Positions 38,149 to 49,356 of a stretch of DNA of 64,000 nt are shown piece after piece (position 1 is the stretch's first letter; each line of letters begins with the position of its first letter). Source of the DNA: Nymphaea colorata (taxonomy: Eukaryota; Streptophyta; Magnoliopsida; Nymphaeales; Nymphaeaceae). Both the position numbers and the translations under genes were made by a program. The DNA is taken from the NCBI RefSeq assembly GCF_008831285.2, contig NC_045140.1, positions 14,094,233-14,158,232 on the forward strand. Reading direction: 5' to 3'. Under the pieces are notes generated by a model. The model saw only the letters and a program-made list of their open reading frames with translations, was not told where the DNA came from and made no database searches.

Positions 38149-41100
38149 CTTTGCTGCCACAACAGCCGACTTTGAATAACGAGGATCTACATAGACCGTT
38201 GAGTCTGATTTATGTTCAACTTAAACACACTTATGCCAATGTATAATGCATATCCACATTAGCAACACTGAAGTGTGCAATTCCGCCCATTTGAGGAAGG
38301 ACTAGCCACATGAATTTTGTACTTGGACAGTCAATCTATGCTTGAGCTTATATCCACCACCACACACACCATAGTACTTTCCTGTATCTCATTAAAACAT
38401 AGATCTTGTCTAAGACAGACCATTAGGAGACTAATATGTCTTCACCTTAAGGTTGGAAGATGCAGAAGCACTTGTAGCAGCCTGTTGATATTGCACCTGC
38501 TTATGGACTTCTTGATGCAATTCAGGAGCCTGCTAAAATTATTTTTTTTAGAAAGAACAGAATAATAAACGAAGCAAATTCTAGAAAAAAGAAAAAGAAA
38601 GAATCCCTCACATGGTACATCATGACCTTTGTTCATTCTCACAAGAACGCATACTTGACTGGAAACTTTTTAAACAACCTTCATTATCAACATAAATATA
38701 TTCGGCCAATTAATCACCTTGTTGATAGTTTGCCGACTGATCCAGAACATTAGTCAGGGCAGACCTAAAAAGGCTACTACTCGGTGGTCAAAAGTGTCCT
38801 TTTATTGTTCCCAATTTTGTGCTTCTGGGGTTCAAGGTAAAAACAAAGCCTCTCTTTCTCTCTCTCTCACCATGTGATCAAAATATTTTTACTCTTCATG
38901 GCACAATTTAACTGATGACTAATGCATATACGAACATACATCCTAAAAATATATCTGAGTTATTATCACCTGCCTGAAGCACAATGCTTCATAGTGAATG
39001 CATGTTGATTTAAACCACACTCAATAAATTATCATTTAGCAGATTTATGCTCATGTATCATATCAAATGTTCAAAATTTAAATCACCTTCAACAAATTCA
39101 GATTTGTGGTTTATGGATATCTCTTTCATTATATGCAGATGAATTTTGCATCAAAGCAAACACTTTTTGTTATGTGCTTACTTGAATTAGATGAAAGCAT
39201 ATAGTCGTATTTGATTTACATAATTTTTTATTTCTTTTCATGGTTTTCTTTTTTCTTTTTCTTTTCTTTTGGTGTGTCTGTGTCGGCACAATGTAGAAGT
39301 TAGTTTGAGCAGTAACAGGCTGACACAATATCACATAAGTGGATCAGATACGAAAAAGGGCCAATGACATGCTCAAGAAAACTCGAACGGAGGTAAGTAG
39401 TCAAATGGATTAGCTATATCTGTGCTTTATTGTGTAACAAATACCAAAGATACATTACAAGTTAGATTCACGAGTAACAATGTGCTAAAAAACATAGTTT
39501 CTATATGCAAAAGTATTGAAAGACAACTCCTTCAGAAAAGGTCCTATAAGCATTCAAATTTGCTAATGATGAATCCAAGTAAATTGGAAACATGAACTTA
39601 CAAAAGAATAAGCATAAAAGAACAGGAAGAAATACCCGGGCAGTCAACTCAAGGGACTTCAGGTAAATTTCATTATCTGGATCCTGCAAAAACCATTGAG
39701 TTGGTAATCACATAATCTAAGATTGAAAAAAAAAACAAAAAACAAAAAGTAAAGAATTCCCGTCCATGACTCATTGATCATGTTCGAGATTTAGATTACG
39801 AAAAATTCAACCTTCATGCCACAACATGGTGACTTGGACAGCCATACCATCCTAAAACATGAAGAATTTTTTACATTCAAATTTCAGACAACTTATTTGA
39901 CATCCAAAAACCACATCTTCCTTCCAATGAGACAAGTGATTCCCTTTTGTCATGGTGTACAAACTAATGCTTAAACAAAAATTGAAGAAAAACCTGATTC
40001 TTGTAATAAGGATCACTGACAGAACATGTGTTTGTCAATTGATGAGAAAAAAAAAAGACGAACAGCGAGATCCAATAAAAACACAACAAAATTTAGCAAT
40101 TCGACCATTTATATGCAAAAAAGTTCAATCAAGCATCAACCGCAAATATAACACAAAGCAATGACAACCAATGTCATTTCCTAAATACAAATTTGAACAA
40201 TCAGAAAACCATTAAATTCCACTCCAAAAGTAGGACATGAAAACAATATTTCAGCCAAAAAAACCAATTGCAACAAGTACAAATCATTTAATAAGCATAC
40301 ATAAGGTTTTCATGTAGCTTCATAAGACATAGCAGTAAATAGCCTAGCATGTGAACAGATAATTGCAAAAAGATGGAAGGAAGCGAAACAATATTAAGTT
40401 ATCACCATCAACAATGAACATACCTCTTCTACTGCTTGCTGAAAACATTGGCTTGCTTTCTTGAAATAACCCATTGCAACATCATGCTCTGGAGTAAGAA
40501 AGGCATGAGAAGTGTGTGCATTTCCTAAGCACCACAAAGTGTCATGCTTCCTTGGATTGACTTCCAAAGCCTGCTCAAGTTTAGTAATAGCCTCTAGCTC
40601 AAAACAAAACAAAAAAGACAGTTAGCAGCATAGCCACAGATTTCATGTCTTGGTTTTTAAACGAACTTGCAATTTAAAAATTTGTTTCTTGGAAAATATC
40701 AGAATTTACAATCTCACACCAGTATTTAAGTGTGTGCAAGGGTATACTTTTCTAAAATTCTTTTTAAGTCTGAAGAAAATGCAAAGGAAATATATCATTC
40801 AGCCTTTTTCTTGTTTGCAAATCATTTTAGGGTGTTTTGACATATAAAAGTTTTCGGGTGGATATTGTTTTATATTTTATGAGAATTTTGAGGAACTCCT
40901 TTGATTCTCTGAAAATAATAAGCAATTATTACAAACTCCATAATTACCGGTACCTATTTGCATACCTACATGTGAAATTTTCAATTTCCCATAGAAGGTC
41001 ATGCCATATCTATCTTAAAGGTTAGCATGAATATTAAATTATTAATATGCACGTGATATAGGAGGACACTTTCATACGATGTTGTAAAAAGCGTATCGTA

Positions 41101-44100
41101 AGCCATATCGGTCTGGCTTTAAGATACGCTATATCGTAAAATATCGTAACGCATCATAACTGTATCGTACTTTTAAAAAAAATAATTATAAAAATAGAAA
41201 AAAAATCAGTAAAAATCAGTAAAAATCAAGAATAATATGTTCTTCATAAAAAACATGTTTTACTGAATGATAGACTTATTATTGCTATAAAGTTATGGTT
41301 CATCATTCATAACATCAAAATTCATAACAATATCAATCTAGAAAGCACAACAAGGAACATAACGTATATCATAATTTCATAACCATAGATTCATAAGTCA
41401 TAAGGTCCATAAGTCTATGAGATAACACATCAAAAAAAAAGTTTTAAATGTTAAGTATTACATCACAAGATGATAATGAAATTGTGAAAATCAAAGAAAC
41501 CTCTTTCCTCACGCACAAATCCACGGTGAACATCAAGATTTCACGGCGAAAATTGATGATTTCCCTCCAATGCAGCACAATGTCTAGGGTTAGAAATGAA
41601 GGAGCGGGTTTTTATAGAGGGAACACAAAAAAAAAGGGTTCAGAACTCCCTTTTTCGAAATCAACCTGTATCGTACGATACGAGGGCACCCCCTGTTTAC
41701 AATACAGGAGGTGTATCGTATCGTACGATACGAGGGCACCCCCTGTTTACGATGCAAGAGGTGTATCGTATCGTATTTTCTAAATGATACGACACGTATT
41801 GTACGATATGTGCAACACAAAGTTATAGACATATACATGTACACACACTAACATATGTATGCATGTAGATATATGTGCATGACATTGACTCTTGTGTTGC
41901 TAATTGTTAGAGCTATTAAAGACAAATAAATAACCACAAGTACATAGTTTTTATCATCTATGAATAGTTTTTATCAGCCTTGTATAGGTGAATTGACATA
42001 ATATATGTTATATATGTACAAACACTTAAATATGAGACAAGAGATTAGAAAGAAAGGATATTGTGTTTACTCTTCCTTCCTTTATTTATTCTCTAACCAA
42101 GAAAGAATGAATGTGTAGTAGAACCACATCCCCTACCTTTTCCTTTTTTGAAAATAACAGAAAAGGGAGAGCATCCTTTTTCTGTCACATAAACATGATT
42201 GATAAAAAGTCTCCATGTGCTGTTGGTATTCTTCGACATGGGCATTTCATGCTTAGTGTCCATTTGATGTAGGTTTTTTGAGACTTGTATCTTCTACTCA
42301 CTTCCCAGGAGTATTGCTAACCTGGTCAAGCCCACGATGTGTGTACTTGTTTGTAATTTTCAGCTAGTTGAAACTAGAGTTCATGACGATACATGTGATC
42401 TCTGTGCATGGTCACATATAGGTGCCCACATATATGAAATATGTTTGTGTGCGTGTGAGTGCATGCTCAAGTGCCAATCCTTATAAACTTTATCATTCTT
42501 GATGCTCGCATAAGGTGTCTAATACCAGTACTCTCGTCAAACTCATGCAGAAAAGAACTTTCCTATATTTTTCATAGGCATTGTTTCTACAAGATTGATT
42601 TGAATGCTGGACTTGATCCATGCAACCGTCAATTACTCAACTTCTTAAGCAAGCTGTACACCAACTAGAAGATTCCACTGACTTGAGGATGCTCAATTTC
42701 ATTGGCAACAAAGCTGTCATTCACTAACATCAAGTTTAAGCACCACAAGGTGGTAATCAAATATAGTAATGAAAAAGATGACTTGTTTGATTTATTTACA
42801 TTTAGCTCCTCCATACATGAAGATTCACCTAAGAGAGGAATCATCAGGCAGTGTGTGAACCCCAATTCTCATTTGGGTCCCCTTGCCCCTGTTCCTCGCA
42901 TCTTCTGTACAATAAATTGTGTACTTGTTCCCCCCACCAAACACGACCAAAAAACTCCCAAATTCTGGATTTTCTGAGCCATTCATCTCCGCAAGATCAG
43001 AGAGCCCAAAGAAAATGATCCTCATCAGGTTGTTTTCTATAGGGAAATCGACGGGTTTTATAATATATATATAGTATGTGTAAGTATGTGTGTGTACACA
43101 TTCATACATGCAACCAGTCCTTCTTAACGAGAACACTTCTCGTTATCCAATAAACATTACAGATCATAGGTTCACACACCTTCTGATTCAGAAGGAAATT
43201 ATGGCTATAAAAGGCAATAACAAAGAATATAGTAGTACCCTTGATCAGCTTGATGCAATCTTGCCCTTGCTGAAACTGTGATAATTCCAAGAGTGCACCT
43301 CCCCATCTAGTTAAATTCTGTTAACAAGAGTAGTGAAAATTATAAGCCTATTCAGTTCATCAACAACAATAAATAGTATCCTTTCTGGCATGAAGGAAAA
43401 GCATGTATACCAGATAAACGCAGTCTGTGACCATCATAGCCCTTTCATGAAACCGGAACACCATGAGTCAAAAAATTCTTTTGATCTCTCACACCCATTC
43501 AGAACAAAAGGAGAAAGGAACATGGGCTCTTTAGGTTTTAATCAATAACAATAGATTTCATTTCCCAAAGGATGTCTACTGCACAAGATAAATCCACCTC
43601 ACATAATCATTTTCTGCTTACGGAAACAAATCATGTACAAATTGCATCGACTAAAAAAATGACAACCATGCAACAAGGGACGAAGTTAAAAACAAAATGC
43701 AAGGAAAAAATATTCACAGCATTTGCAAAATCCTGCAAAAACAAAAGGGTACCTCCAACCCATAATATATATAGAAAGAGAGACCAATAGGAAAAAAAAC
43801 AAACAAGTGGCCTTCATACGCTTCCCACCGCACAAATTGAAATATAGCATGCTCTGTGGAATTCAGTCAATTTGTGAAAATACTAAAAGGTGTCACTAAG
43901 AGCACTAAGATTTTGCAAAAATGTAAAAGCTATATAAACAATACATCATAAACCAATTTCAGATTGCCACTGAATTCACCACAATGCAAAATCACGTTCT
44001 TCGTTTAACTAAGATCCAAAAGAACTGTCAATTCCAAGAGAAGACGAATTTCGTGATACACAATGAATGCTTTACTATTTAGCAATCAGGCCTCCTGATA

Positions 44101-44492
44101 ACCGAACCAACACTCTTTAGCACTTTCCTGGTAGCTCCCACTAGAGAAAGATCAGTAGATCAGATCTCAATACAAATGAAATATAAATCTCTATGACATA
44201 TCTGCAGCACCAAGGAAGCATATGAAGTTCCAAAAATCTACATGGCGGAAAAAGACGACCACAGAACCATCATATTAAGAGTTTGCTGAGAACCATCAAT
44301 GCAAGAGTCAAGAAAAACGAGAATAATTCACGGAAATCTCTGTGCACGGTGGATGATTAACTAATAAGGGGAGCAACGAAAGGGGCTTACATCAGCGTCG
44401 AGGGGATCCTTGGCATAGTTCACTTCCGCCGTCTTCCTCGCGGCTTCGAAGAAGAGGAGGCGATCGAAGTCGTTGCCCGGAATTGTGTCCAT
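37932..44492 (-). CDS. TOM20: Mitochondrial import receptor subunit TOM20, copy 2 (6 exons)
   Basis: Join of 44391-44492, 43239-43317, 40424-40593, 39636-39683, 38446-38529 and 37932-38072, minus strand, 624 nt, 207 residues. Same exon borders and phases as copy 1, one codon shorter in exon 5. Conserved parts: [59 protein letters not shown] with a C-terminal hydrophobic anchor, and a proline-rich end. Differences cluster in exon 3 (10 of 57 residues), including AKVY to AMGY in the TPR region, and in the linker before the anchor. Introns are 1073, 2645, 740, 1106 and 373 bp; intron 2 carries a hAT-like element. Predicted role: outer-membrane presequence receptor, as for copy 1. Intact at sequence level. 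Confidence 0.95.
38073..38445 (-). other. TOM20 copy 2 intron 5
   Basis: 373 bp, with a (GA)n/(CT)n run at about 38115-38145. The counterpart in copy 1 is 20,306 bp. Confidence 0.8.
38446..38529 (-). CDS. TOM20: TOM20 copy 2, exon 5
   Basis: 28 codons: [16 protein letters not shown], then an Ala/Ser linker ending NLK. Acceptor TTAGCAG, donor GTGAAG. Confidence 0.93.
38530..39635 (-). other. TOM20 copy 2 intron 4
   Basis: 1106 bp, T-rich, nothing recognised. Confidence 0.7.
39636..39683 (-). CDS. TOM20: TOM20 copy 2, exon 4
   Basis: 16 codons: [16 protein letters not shown]. Donor GTATTT as in copy 1. Confidence 0.93.
39684..40423 (-). other. TOM20 copy 2 intron 3
   Basis: 740 bp, AT-rich, nothing recognised. 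Confidence 0.7.
40424..40593 (-). CDS. TOM20: TOM20 copy 2, exon 3 (TPR core)
   Basis: 170 nt: [36 protein letters not shown], then [18 protein letters not shown]. Acceptor GAGCTAG, donor GTATG. Confidence 0.95.
41077..41820. mobile_element. hAT-like non-autonomous element, second copy
   Basis: Starts CGATGTTGTAAAAAGCG and ends GTGCAACACAA, with terminal inverted repeats matching the element at 22324-23285. Shares internal words such as gtgtatcgtatcgt, CCTGTTTRCGAT and the GTATCGTACGATAC palindrome. No transposase frame. Target duplication is not recognisable, so it is older or its ends have decayed. Confidence 0.6.
41671..41770. repeat. 50-bp tandem repeat with TCGTACGA palindromes
   Basis: Two units of exactly 50 bp starting TCGTACGATACGAGGG at 41671 and 41721, part of the hAT-like element. 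Confidence 0.85.
43239..43317 (-). CDS. TOM20: TOM20 copy 2, exon 2
   Basis: 79 nt: [20 protein letters not shown] then CIKLIK. Acceptor TTAACAG, donor GTACTA. Confidence 0.94.
43318..44390 (-). other. TOM20 copy 2 intron 1
   Basis: 1073 bp, AT-rich, nothing recognised. Confidence 0.7.
44391..44492 (-). CDS. TOM20: TOM20 copy 2, exon 1 (start)
   Basis: 34 codons: [20 protein letters not shown] then [17 protein letters not shown] at 44490-44492, donor GTAAGC. Confidence 0.95.
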
Positions 44493-44508
44493 CTCTCTCT
44501 CTCTCTCT
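44493..44508 (-). promoter_or_regulatory. GA-repeat leader of TOM20 copy 2
   Basis: (GA)n of about 16 bases running into the start codon on the gene strand, the same placement as the longer run in copy 1. Confidence 0.55.
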
Positions 44509-44678
44509 AGGGCACTGAGCAGAGAGGACGGAATGGGTTGAGTGGAGGGGGGAGAGAGAGGTCTTCAAAAAGGACGACGCAGCTGGCTTTTATCGCAGGG
44601 AAAATATCACGCAGACATTTTTGGTAGATATTTGAAGGCTGTTTTTTTTTGCAAAAAGGGTCACTCGCTTGTGAAGTA

Positions 44679-45130
44679 TAGGGGTGAACAAATAGCGGAT
44701 CTCACACTACACTCAAAGTCTGACTGTCAACGAGTTCGAACTAAGGCATTTAATTAATGACTTCAACTCAAGTTCATGAGTCGACTTGTTCAAATAGCCT
44801 TAATCAAGTTTGTCGAGCTTTGATCAAGTCAATATATTCAAACAAGTTTACGAGTTTGTCAAGCCTTAATCTAGTCGAGTTCGAGCTCAACAAGTAACAA
44901 TGAATATCAATTTTATTCAAATGAATTTGTCAAGCCTTAATCGAGTCGAGCTCAAATTCAACACGTAACGATGAATATCAATTTTATTCAAAAAAGTTTG
45001 TCGAGCCGTAATCGAGTCGAACTCGAGCTCAACAAGTAACTACCGAGTCGAGCTTGACCAACTTCCATCGAGCTATTCTTGAACTCGTGCTGACTCAACT
45101 TGAGCTCGACTCAGCTTGTGTTCACCCCTA
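44679..45130. mobile_element. Small TIR element with TAGGGGTGAACA ends
   Basis: 452 bp bounded by TAGGGGTGAACA and TGTTCACCCCTA, a perfect 12-bp inverted repeat of the kind seen in plant hAT-type MITEs. The interior is built of TCGAGCTC-type words and 71-bp imperfect repeats (gaatatcaattttattcaa at 44902 and 44973). No coding frame; target duplication not clear. Confidence 0.65.
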
Positions 45131-45720
45131 CTTATGCTTATCGGAGTTTTCCGAGCATGATTAATATTTTGTCGTAGTTAGATAACTACGGGTAGGATAT
45201 GCTATTGTTTTGTTTTATGCGCATCAATTTTTCTTTTTAAAATTTGTTGGAAGTAAACAATATTAGGTAGCATTTGGATGACGCTCTAACAAAGATCGGT
45301 TTTCTGAAAATCAGGTTTTGTGAAAATCTAGTTTTTCAATTAGTTTTGAAAACCTGGTTTTTCTGTTTGGTTGGCAAAATAAGAATCAGGTTTCACATTT
45401 TAAAACACCGTTTTTGTTTGGATCATAAAAATGAGTTCCTATTAGATAAGAGGGTTGCTTTGGGCATCTGGTTTTCGTTAAGCATTTGAATCTACCGCCA
45501 TATACTTTGATTGTAAAGGCCAAAACTGAAACTCACAAGACTATAATATAAAATTTACCTGCAAATGCATTTATATGTGACGCCTGATTGTTGTAGTAAG
45601 TTGTTCCCTTAGTTTTCATATATCATACAATTGGAGTATACTATTATGTTTATTATTCAAAACTAGGTCCCTTTCCAATTGGTATCCCACATATTTCTAT
45701 ACATTCTAGTTGATTTGTGA
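45131..45720. other. Intergenic spacer
   Basis: AT-rich. About 45290-45440 repeats ggttttctgaaaatcaggtttt-like words, possibly a decayed MITE; nothing firm. Confidence 0.3.
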
Positions 45721-47085
45721 ATCCGATAAGGGAAAGCTATACTCAATCAATAGGTATTTCATAGACATTTTCTTCCCACACCGACAGTGATTCCTACTTC
45801 TTTTATTTGAATCCATATTCACAATTGAAACTCTGGATACAAATACCAATTGGAACCACTCCTGTGGCCAGGATATTGGTCTTACAGGAAGTGTATGGCA
45901 TGGGGCTGGCCAGTCGAGGATGGTTTGAACCTTCTGCGGATCCATCTCCACCTTCTGATGGCTGACGAAGTGGCCTAAGAAGGGGACCATTGGCTGGGCA
46001 AACATACACTTTTCCGACTTCAAACACAGCCTATTCTCATGCAACTTAGAGAACACTAACTTTAAGTGCTTGACATGTGACTCAATGGACGGACTGTAGA
46101 TGACAATGTCGTCCAAATACACCACTATAAAGTCATCGATGTAGGGTCGGAACACATTATTCATTAGATTACAAAATGTGGCCGGCGCATTACAGAGCCC
46201 AAAGGGCATTACAAGGTATTTAAATAACCCATAATGGGTAATACAGGCCGTTTTCAGCTCATCCCCCTTCGCTATCCTAACCTGATAATACCCAGACCGC
46301 AAATCCAACTTACTAAAAACCTGAGCATTACCTAGCCGATCGAACAAGTCTTCAACCCGAGGCACAGGGTACTCGTTCTTCACCGTGACCTTGTTTAAAG
46401 CTCTGTAGTCCATGCACATCCGCAGCGACCTGTCCTTCTTCCATCCGTAAGGGGCCTTGGACGGCTGGATGTAGCCTGCATCCAGTAGTTCATCAAGTTG
46501 CCAATGTAGCACCGCCAACTCTGATGGGGACATTCGATACGGGGCTTGTGCAGGAGGCGGAACGCCTGGCACCAACTCAATCTCGTGGTCCACATCGCGT
46601 CTCGGTGGCAATTCCTTCGGCATCTCCTTGGGCATAACATCAGAGAACTTGCCGAGCAATTTCTGCACAATAGGGGGGACATTACCTTGTTCGACGTCTG
46701 GGCTGACTTCTTTCAACATAGCCAGAAAGGTCGACTCCCCTCGCCTCAATCCATCCTTGAGTTGCAAGGATGACATGGCTTTAGCAGCAGCCCTGCCTGT
46801 TACCAATGAAACCAGGCAAGACATATTTTCATCTGAAATCACCAAAGACTTCAGATGTAGCCAGACAGTTGCCTGGGCTTGGATAAGGAATTCCACACCT
46901 AACATCACATCGAAATCATCGAGTGTGCAGACTGTAAAATTACACTTACCCAACCATGGTCCAACTTCTGTCCTGAAAGCTTTCGCTTCACTGTCCGTTG
47001 CCGAAGGGATTGCATTGATGGCTTTCACATGGCTTGCATTCGGCTTCACCACATGGCCGAAGTGCTCCATTAGGCAGCTAGCCAC
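45706..47085 (-). pseudogene. Gypsy protease end and reverse transcriptase, truncated
   Basis: 459-residue open frame. The protease tail (DVMLGVEFL) leads to the pre-RT linker (DVDHEIELVPGVPPP) and RT blocks: RMSPSELAVL, RMCMDYRALNKVTVKNEYP, FSKLDLRSGYYQVRI, YLVMPFGLCNAPATF and the catalytic YLDDIVIYS. Between SKAPYG and KKDRSLR several residues usual in this family are absent. After TILDWPAP homology ends and the remaining residues to 45706 are foreign. A frameshift near 47095 separates it from the protease active site. Confidence 0.88.
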
Positions 47086-48254
47086 AAAATTGTGGTTGCC
47101 CCTGTATCCACCAAGGCATGCGTATGCGTAGGAACTTCATTCAGCCGGACCCCAACGTACAGCAACCCAGGACTCAGAGTCATGTCCTTAGGAGGCTGCC
47201 GCTGAGTGCTCACTTGCCGAAGGGGATTCATGTGTGTCAAGGCCGCAATGGTGAGTGCCTAAGACTCCTCATCTGGTTCCTGAACAACAGCATTCATCTC
47301 CTTCCTCTGTGGGCAATCGCGCGCACGACGAGGGCCTTTGCAAATGAAGCACCCGGAGTAACTTGAAGATTTGGAAGGTACATCTCTGTGGCCCTCCTTC
47401 TTCTTACCACCATCTTTCGGCTTGGACGATTTGTACTACTTCTATGGACGATTCTTAGCATTTTCGCCACTGGGCTGAGCACGAAAATCTAAGAGATGAT
47501 CAGCCATTGCCAAAGCAGAAGGTAAGTCCTTTACCTCTTGACGACGGATCTCAGTCTGAGCTCACGGTTGAAGACCTCCCATATAATAGAAGAGCTTGTC
47601 TTCTTCCACCATGGTCTTTATGTCAAGCATCAAGGACGAGAATGCCTTGACATACTCCCGAATCAAGCCGGTCTGCTTGAGGCGTCGCAGACCCTCCCGC
47701 GCAATCCATGCAATGTTCGATGACAGGAAATGATGTGTAAGTTCCTGCTTCATCTTTGCCCAAGTGGAGATAGGTGCCTTACCAGCGTGACTATCCTCCT
47801 CCAACTTGGTCTGCCACCACAACATGGCGTCACTTTGCAAATACATCACTGCAACAGTGACCTTATCCTCCTCTTTGGTATGGACAGCTTTAAAATACTG
47901 TTCCATGTCCCAAAGATAGTTTTCCAAGTCTTTTGAACACCAAGCGCCATGAAATGCTTTCGGCACTGGGACTTTGATCTGTGGAGTCTACCTTGTGGTT
48001 GCACCCAAGGCACGATGCACGACCGCAAGCTTCTGTTGCCACTCCACCCTGATTTCCCCAAGCTCGTTGCGAAATCCATCAAACAATTCATCCGAACAAG
48101 TGGCAAATTCCTGCATCTGAGTCTCCAGCAGATCCAGATGCTCCACAGTCCGATGGTAGTCTGACGAAGCAGATGTCACTCGAGTCGTCAGTGAGCCAAC
48201 GAACTCCTCCAGACGAGAGATTCTCGTCTCACGGGTCTCAGTGCCAGTAGTCAT
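47086..48254 (-). pseudogene. Gypsy gag and protease active site, interrupted
   Basis: Start MTTGTETRETRISRLEEFVG at 48254. A TAG follows ALGATTR, and the same frame continues KAFHGAWCSKDLENYLWDME, ISTWAKMKQELTHHFL and REYVKAFSSLMLDI. TGA then replaces the usual Trp after GGLQP (47562-47564). A degraded zinc knuckle (CFICKGPRRARDC) and the protease site LVDTGATT follow. The typical gypsy capsid order supports the call. Confidence 0.85.
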
Positions 48255-48265
48255 GGTTACGTTTT

Positions 48266-48279
48266 GGCTCTAATACCAA
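48266..48279 (-). other. Primer-binding site of the gypsy element
   Basis: TTGGTATTAGAGCC on the minus strand, one or two changes from the initiator tRNA-Met complement, one base after the LTR end. Confidence 0.75.
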
Positions 48280-48280
48280 C

Positions 48281-48835
48281 TGTTACAGGACACAATTCTT
48301 CAAAGTTCTTTCACTTGTACGGCATAAGTCTTTCCCCTCAGACTTACCAGCCTATCACCACCCGTATGAGGACTCAAGGAACAAAGGGACAAACAAGGCT
48401 TTGCCTCAACTCGAGGACTTAGTCTTTTTTCTTAAAGGCAACACTTTACAGAGTCAAAGCAAACAGACCATAGTCTACATTGTACACCGCTCGGCTTGGC
48501 TTAAATACGAGGCCAGAGCATTCGAGTTTTAAACACTAGGCAGCAACACTATCCTGCCTATTTTCGAATTCAAAGACAAGGCGCCATGGCCAGCTCGCGG
48601 AGTTTCAAATGTGGCGACGGACCTCGACCGTCCATCGGCCACCTGTCCAGCAACCGTTGCCACGGGCCTTTCAACCCTTGAGCCACCTGTGCTTGTAGAG
48701 TTGTTGCTTGACACGTCCCTCGGCCTGCAATTGCCATGCGCTGCCTGGCCGGCAGCCATCTAGCAAAACCCGCTCCCTCCAAGGCATCTCGTTCGAATGG
48801 ACGTCATCCATTGCCACCATCTGTCCCAATCATAC
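48281..48835 (-). repeat. Presumed 5' LTR of the gypsy element
   Basis: On the minus strand it ends CCTGTAACA next to the primer site and contains CGTATTTAAGCC as a TATA-like box near 48505. The start is uncertain; TGTATGATTGGG at 48835 is one candidate. No second LTR is present for comparison. Confidence 0.5.
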
Positions 48836-48960
48836 ATCCGCAGTAGCCACGTGATACGAGCCTTCCTAGAACTCGTACTTCCCACGTTAGCACCTCCACC
48901 GAAGGCGCCCTTTCTTATTGTGAGGCTAACTTTTATTCTTTTGAGTTTTGCGGGAAACAA
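48836..48960. other. Unassigned spacer
   Basis: GC-moderate sequence between the presumed LTR and the acidic ORF; it may still be LTR. Confidence 0.3.
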
Positions 48961-49356
48961 GTGGGAGTGACTCCGGAAGCGGGTCAAATGCTTAGGGAGG
49001 TTAACTTCCCCAGTTACCCCTTGGTGTTTCTGAGAGATGACAGATCTTTTCATTGTGAGGTTGATTCCTCAAATAAGGCATGGAGCGGATATAAGCAAAG
49101 TGAGGAATGCGTTGCAAGTCTTAGGGAGGCTAAGGGAGCAAGGTTCGTAGAAGAACTAGGGAATCTGGACCTAGGAGAACTAGACCCACCCAGTCTAGGT
49201 GATGAAGACCTAGGCACACCTAGCCTAGATGAGGAAGGCAAAGACTCACCTAGTCTGGAAAAGGAAGACCTAGGCGCGTTTGACCTAGAGGATGGTGGGC
49301 TCGTTATGGTGAGAAGCACACGTGATCCGGGTGCGGATCAAGAGCAGTGGGCTTGA
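48961..49356 (+). CDS. Acidic repeat ORF, unrecognised, 131 aa
   Basis: MGVTPEAGQMLREVNFPSYP, then a Lys/Glu-rich middle. An acidic repeat block (about residues 66-111) has the motif DLG..D.PSL..ED repeated four times at DNA level (gacctaggc/agcctagat words). The repeat period is about 10-12 codons. No signal peptide or membrane span. The reading may be the end of a spliced gene or part of a retroelement. I do not recognise a family. Confidence 0.3.
   Translation: MGVTPEAGQMLREVNFPSYPLVFLRDDRSFHCEVDSSNKAWSGYKQSEECVASLREAKGARFVEELGNLDLGELDPPSLGDEDLGTPSLDEEGKDSPSLEKEDLGAFDLEDGGLVMVRSTRDPGADQEQWA

Larger units (their letters stand above)
40594..43238 (-). other. TOM20 copy 2 intron 2
   Basis: 2645 bp. 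It holds a hAT-like element (41077-41820). The rest (40594-41076, 41821-43238) is AT-rich with no exon recognised. Confidence 0.7.
45890..48835 (-). mobile_element. Truncated, mutated Ty3/gypsy retrotransposon
   Basis: Reads on the minus strand: presumed 5' LTR (48281 to about 48835), primer site, gag, zinc knuckle, protease and RT, then it breaks off at about 45890. RNase H, integrase and the 3' LTR are missing. Two stops, one frameshift and an in-frame deletion in RT show a dead copy. Confidence 0.85.

Noticed and set aside
41077-41820. TCGTACGATA repeats considered as a CRISPR-like or satellite array
   Set aside because: Only two 50-bp units inside a transposon-like element with inverted ends; no regular spacers.
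42459-43136. ORFs in TOM20 copy 2 intron 2
   Set aside because: No recognisable domain and no conserved splice borders.
46546-47131. Plus-strand ORFs opposite the gypsy pol
   Set aside because: Shadows of the reverse transcriptase frame on the other strand.
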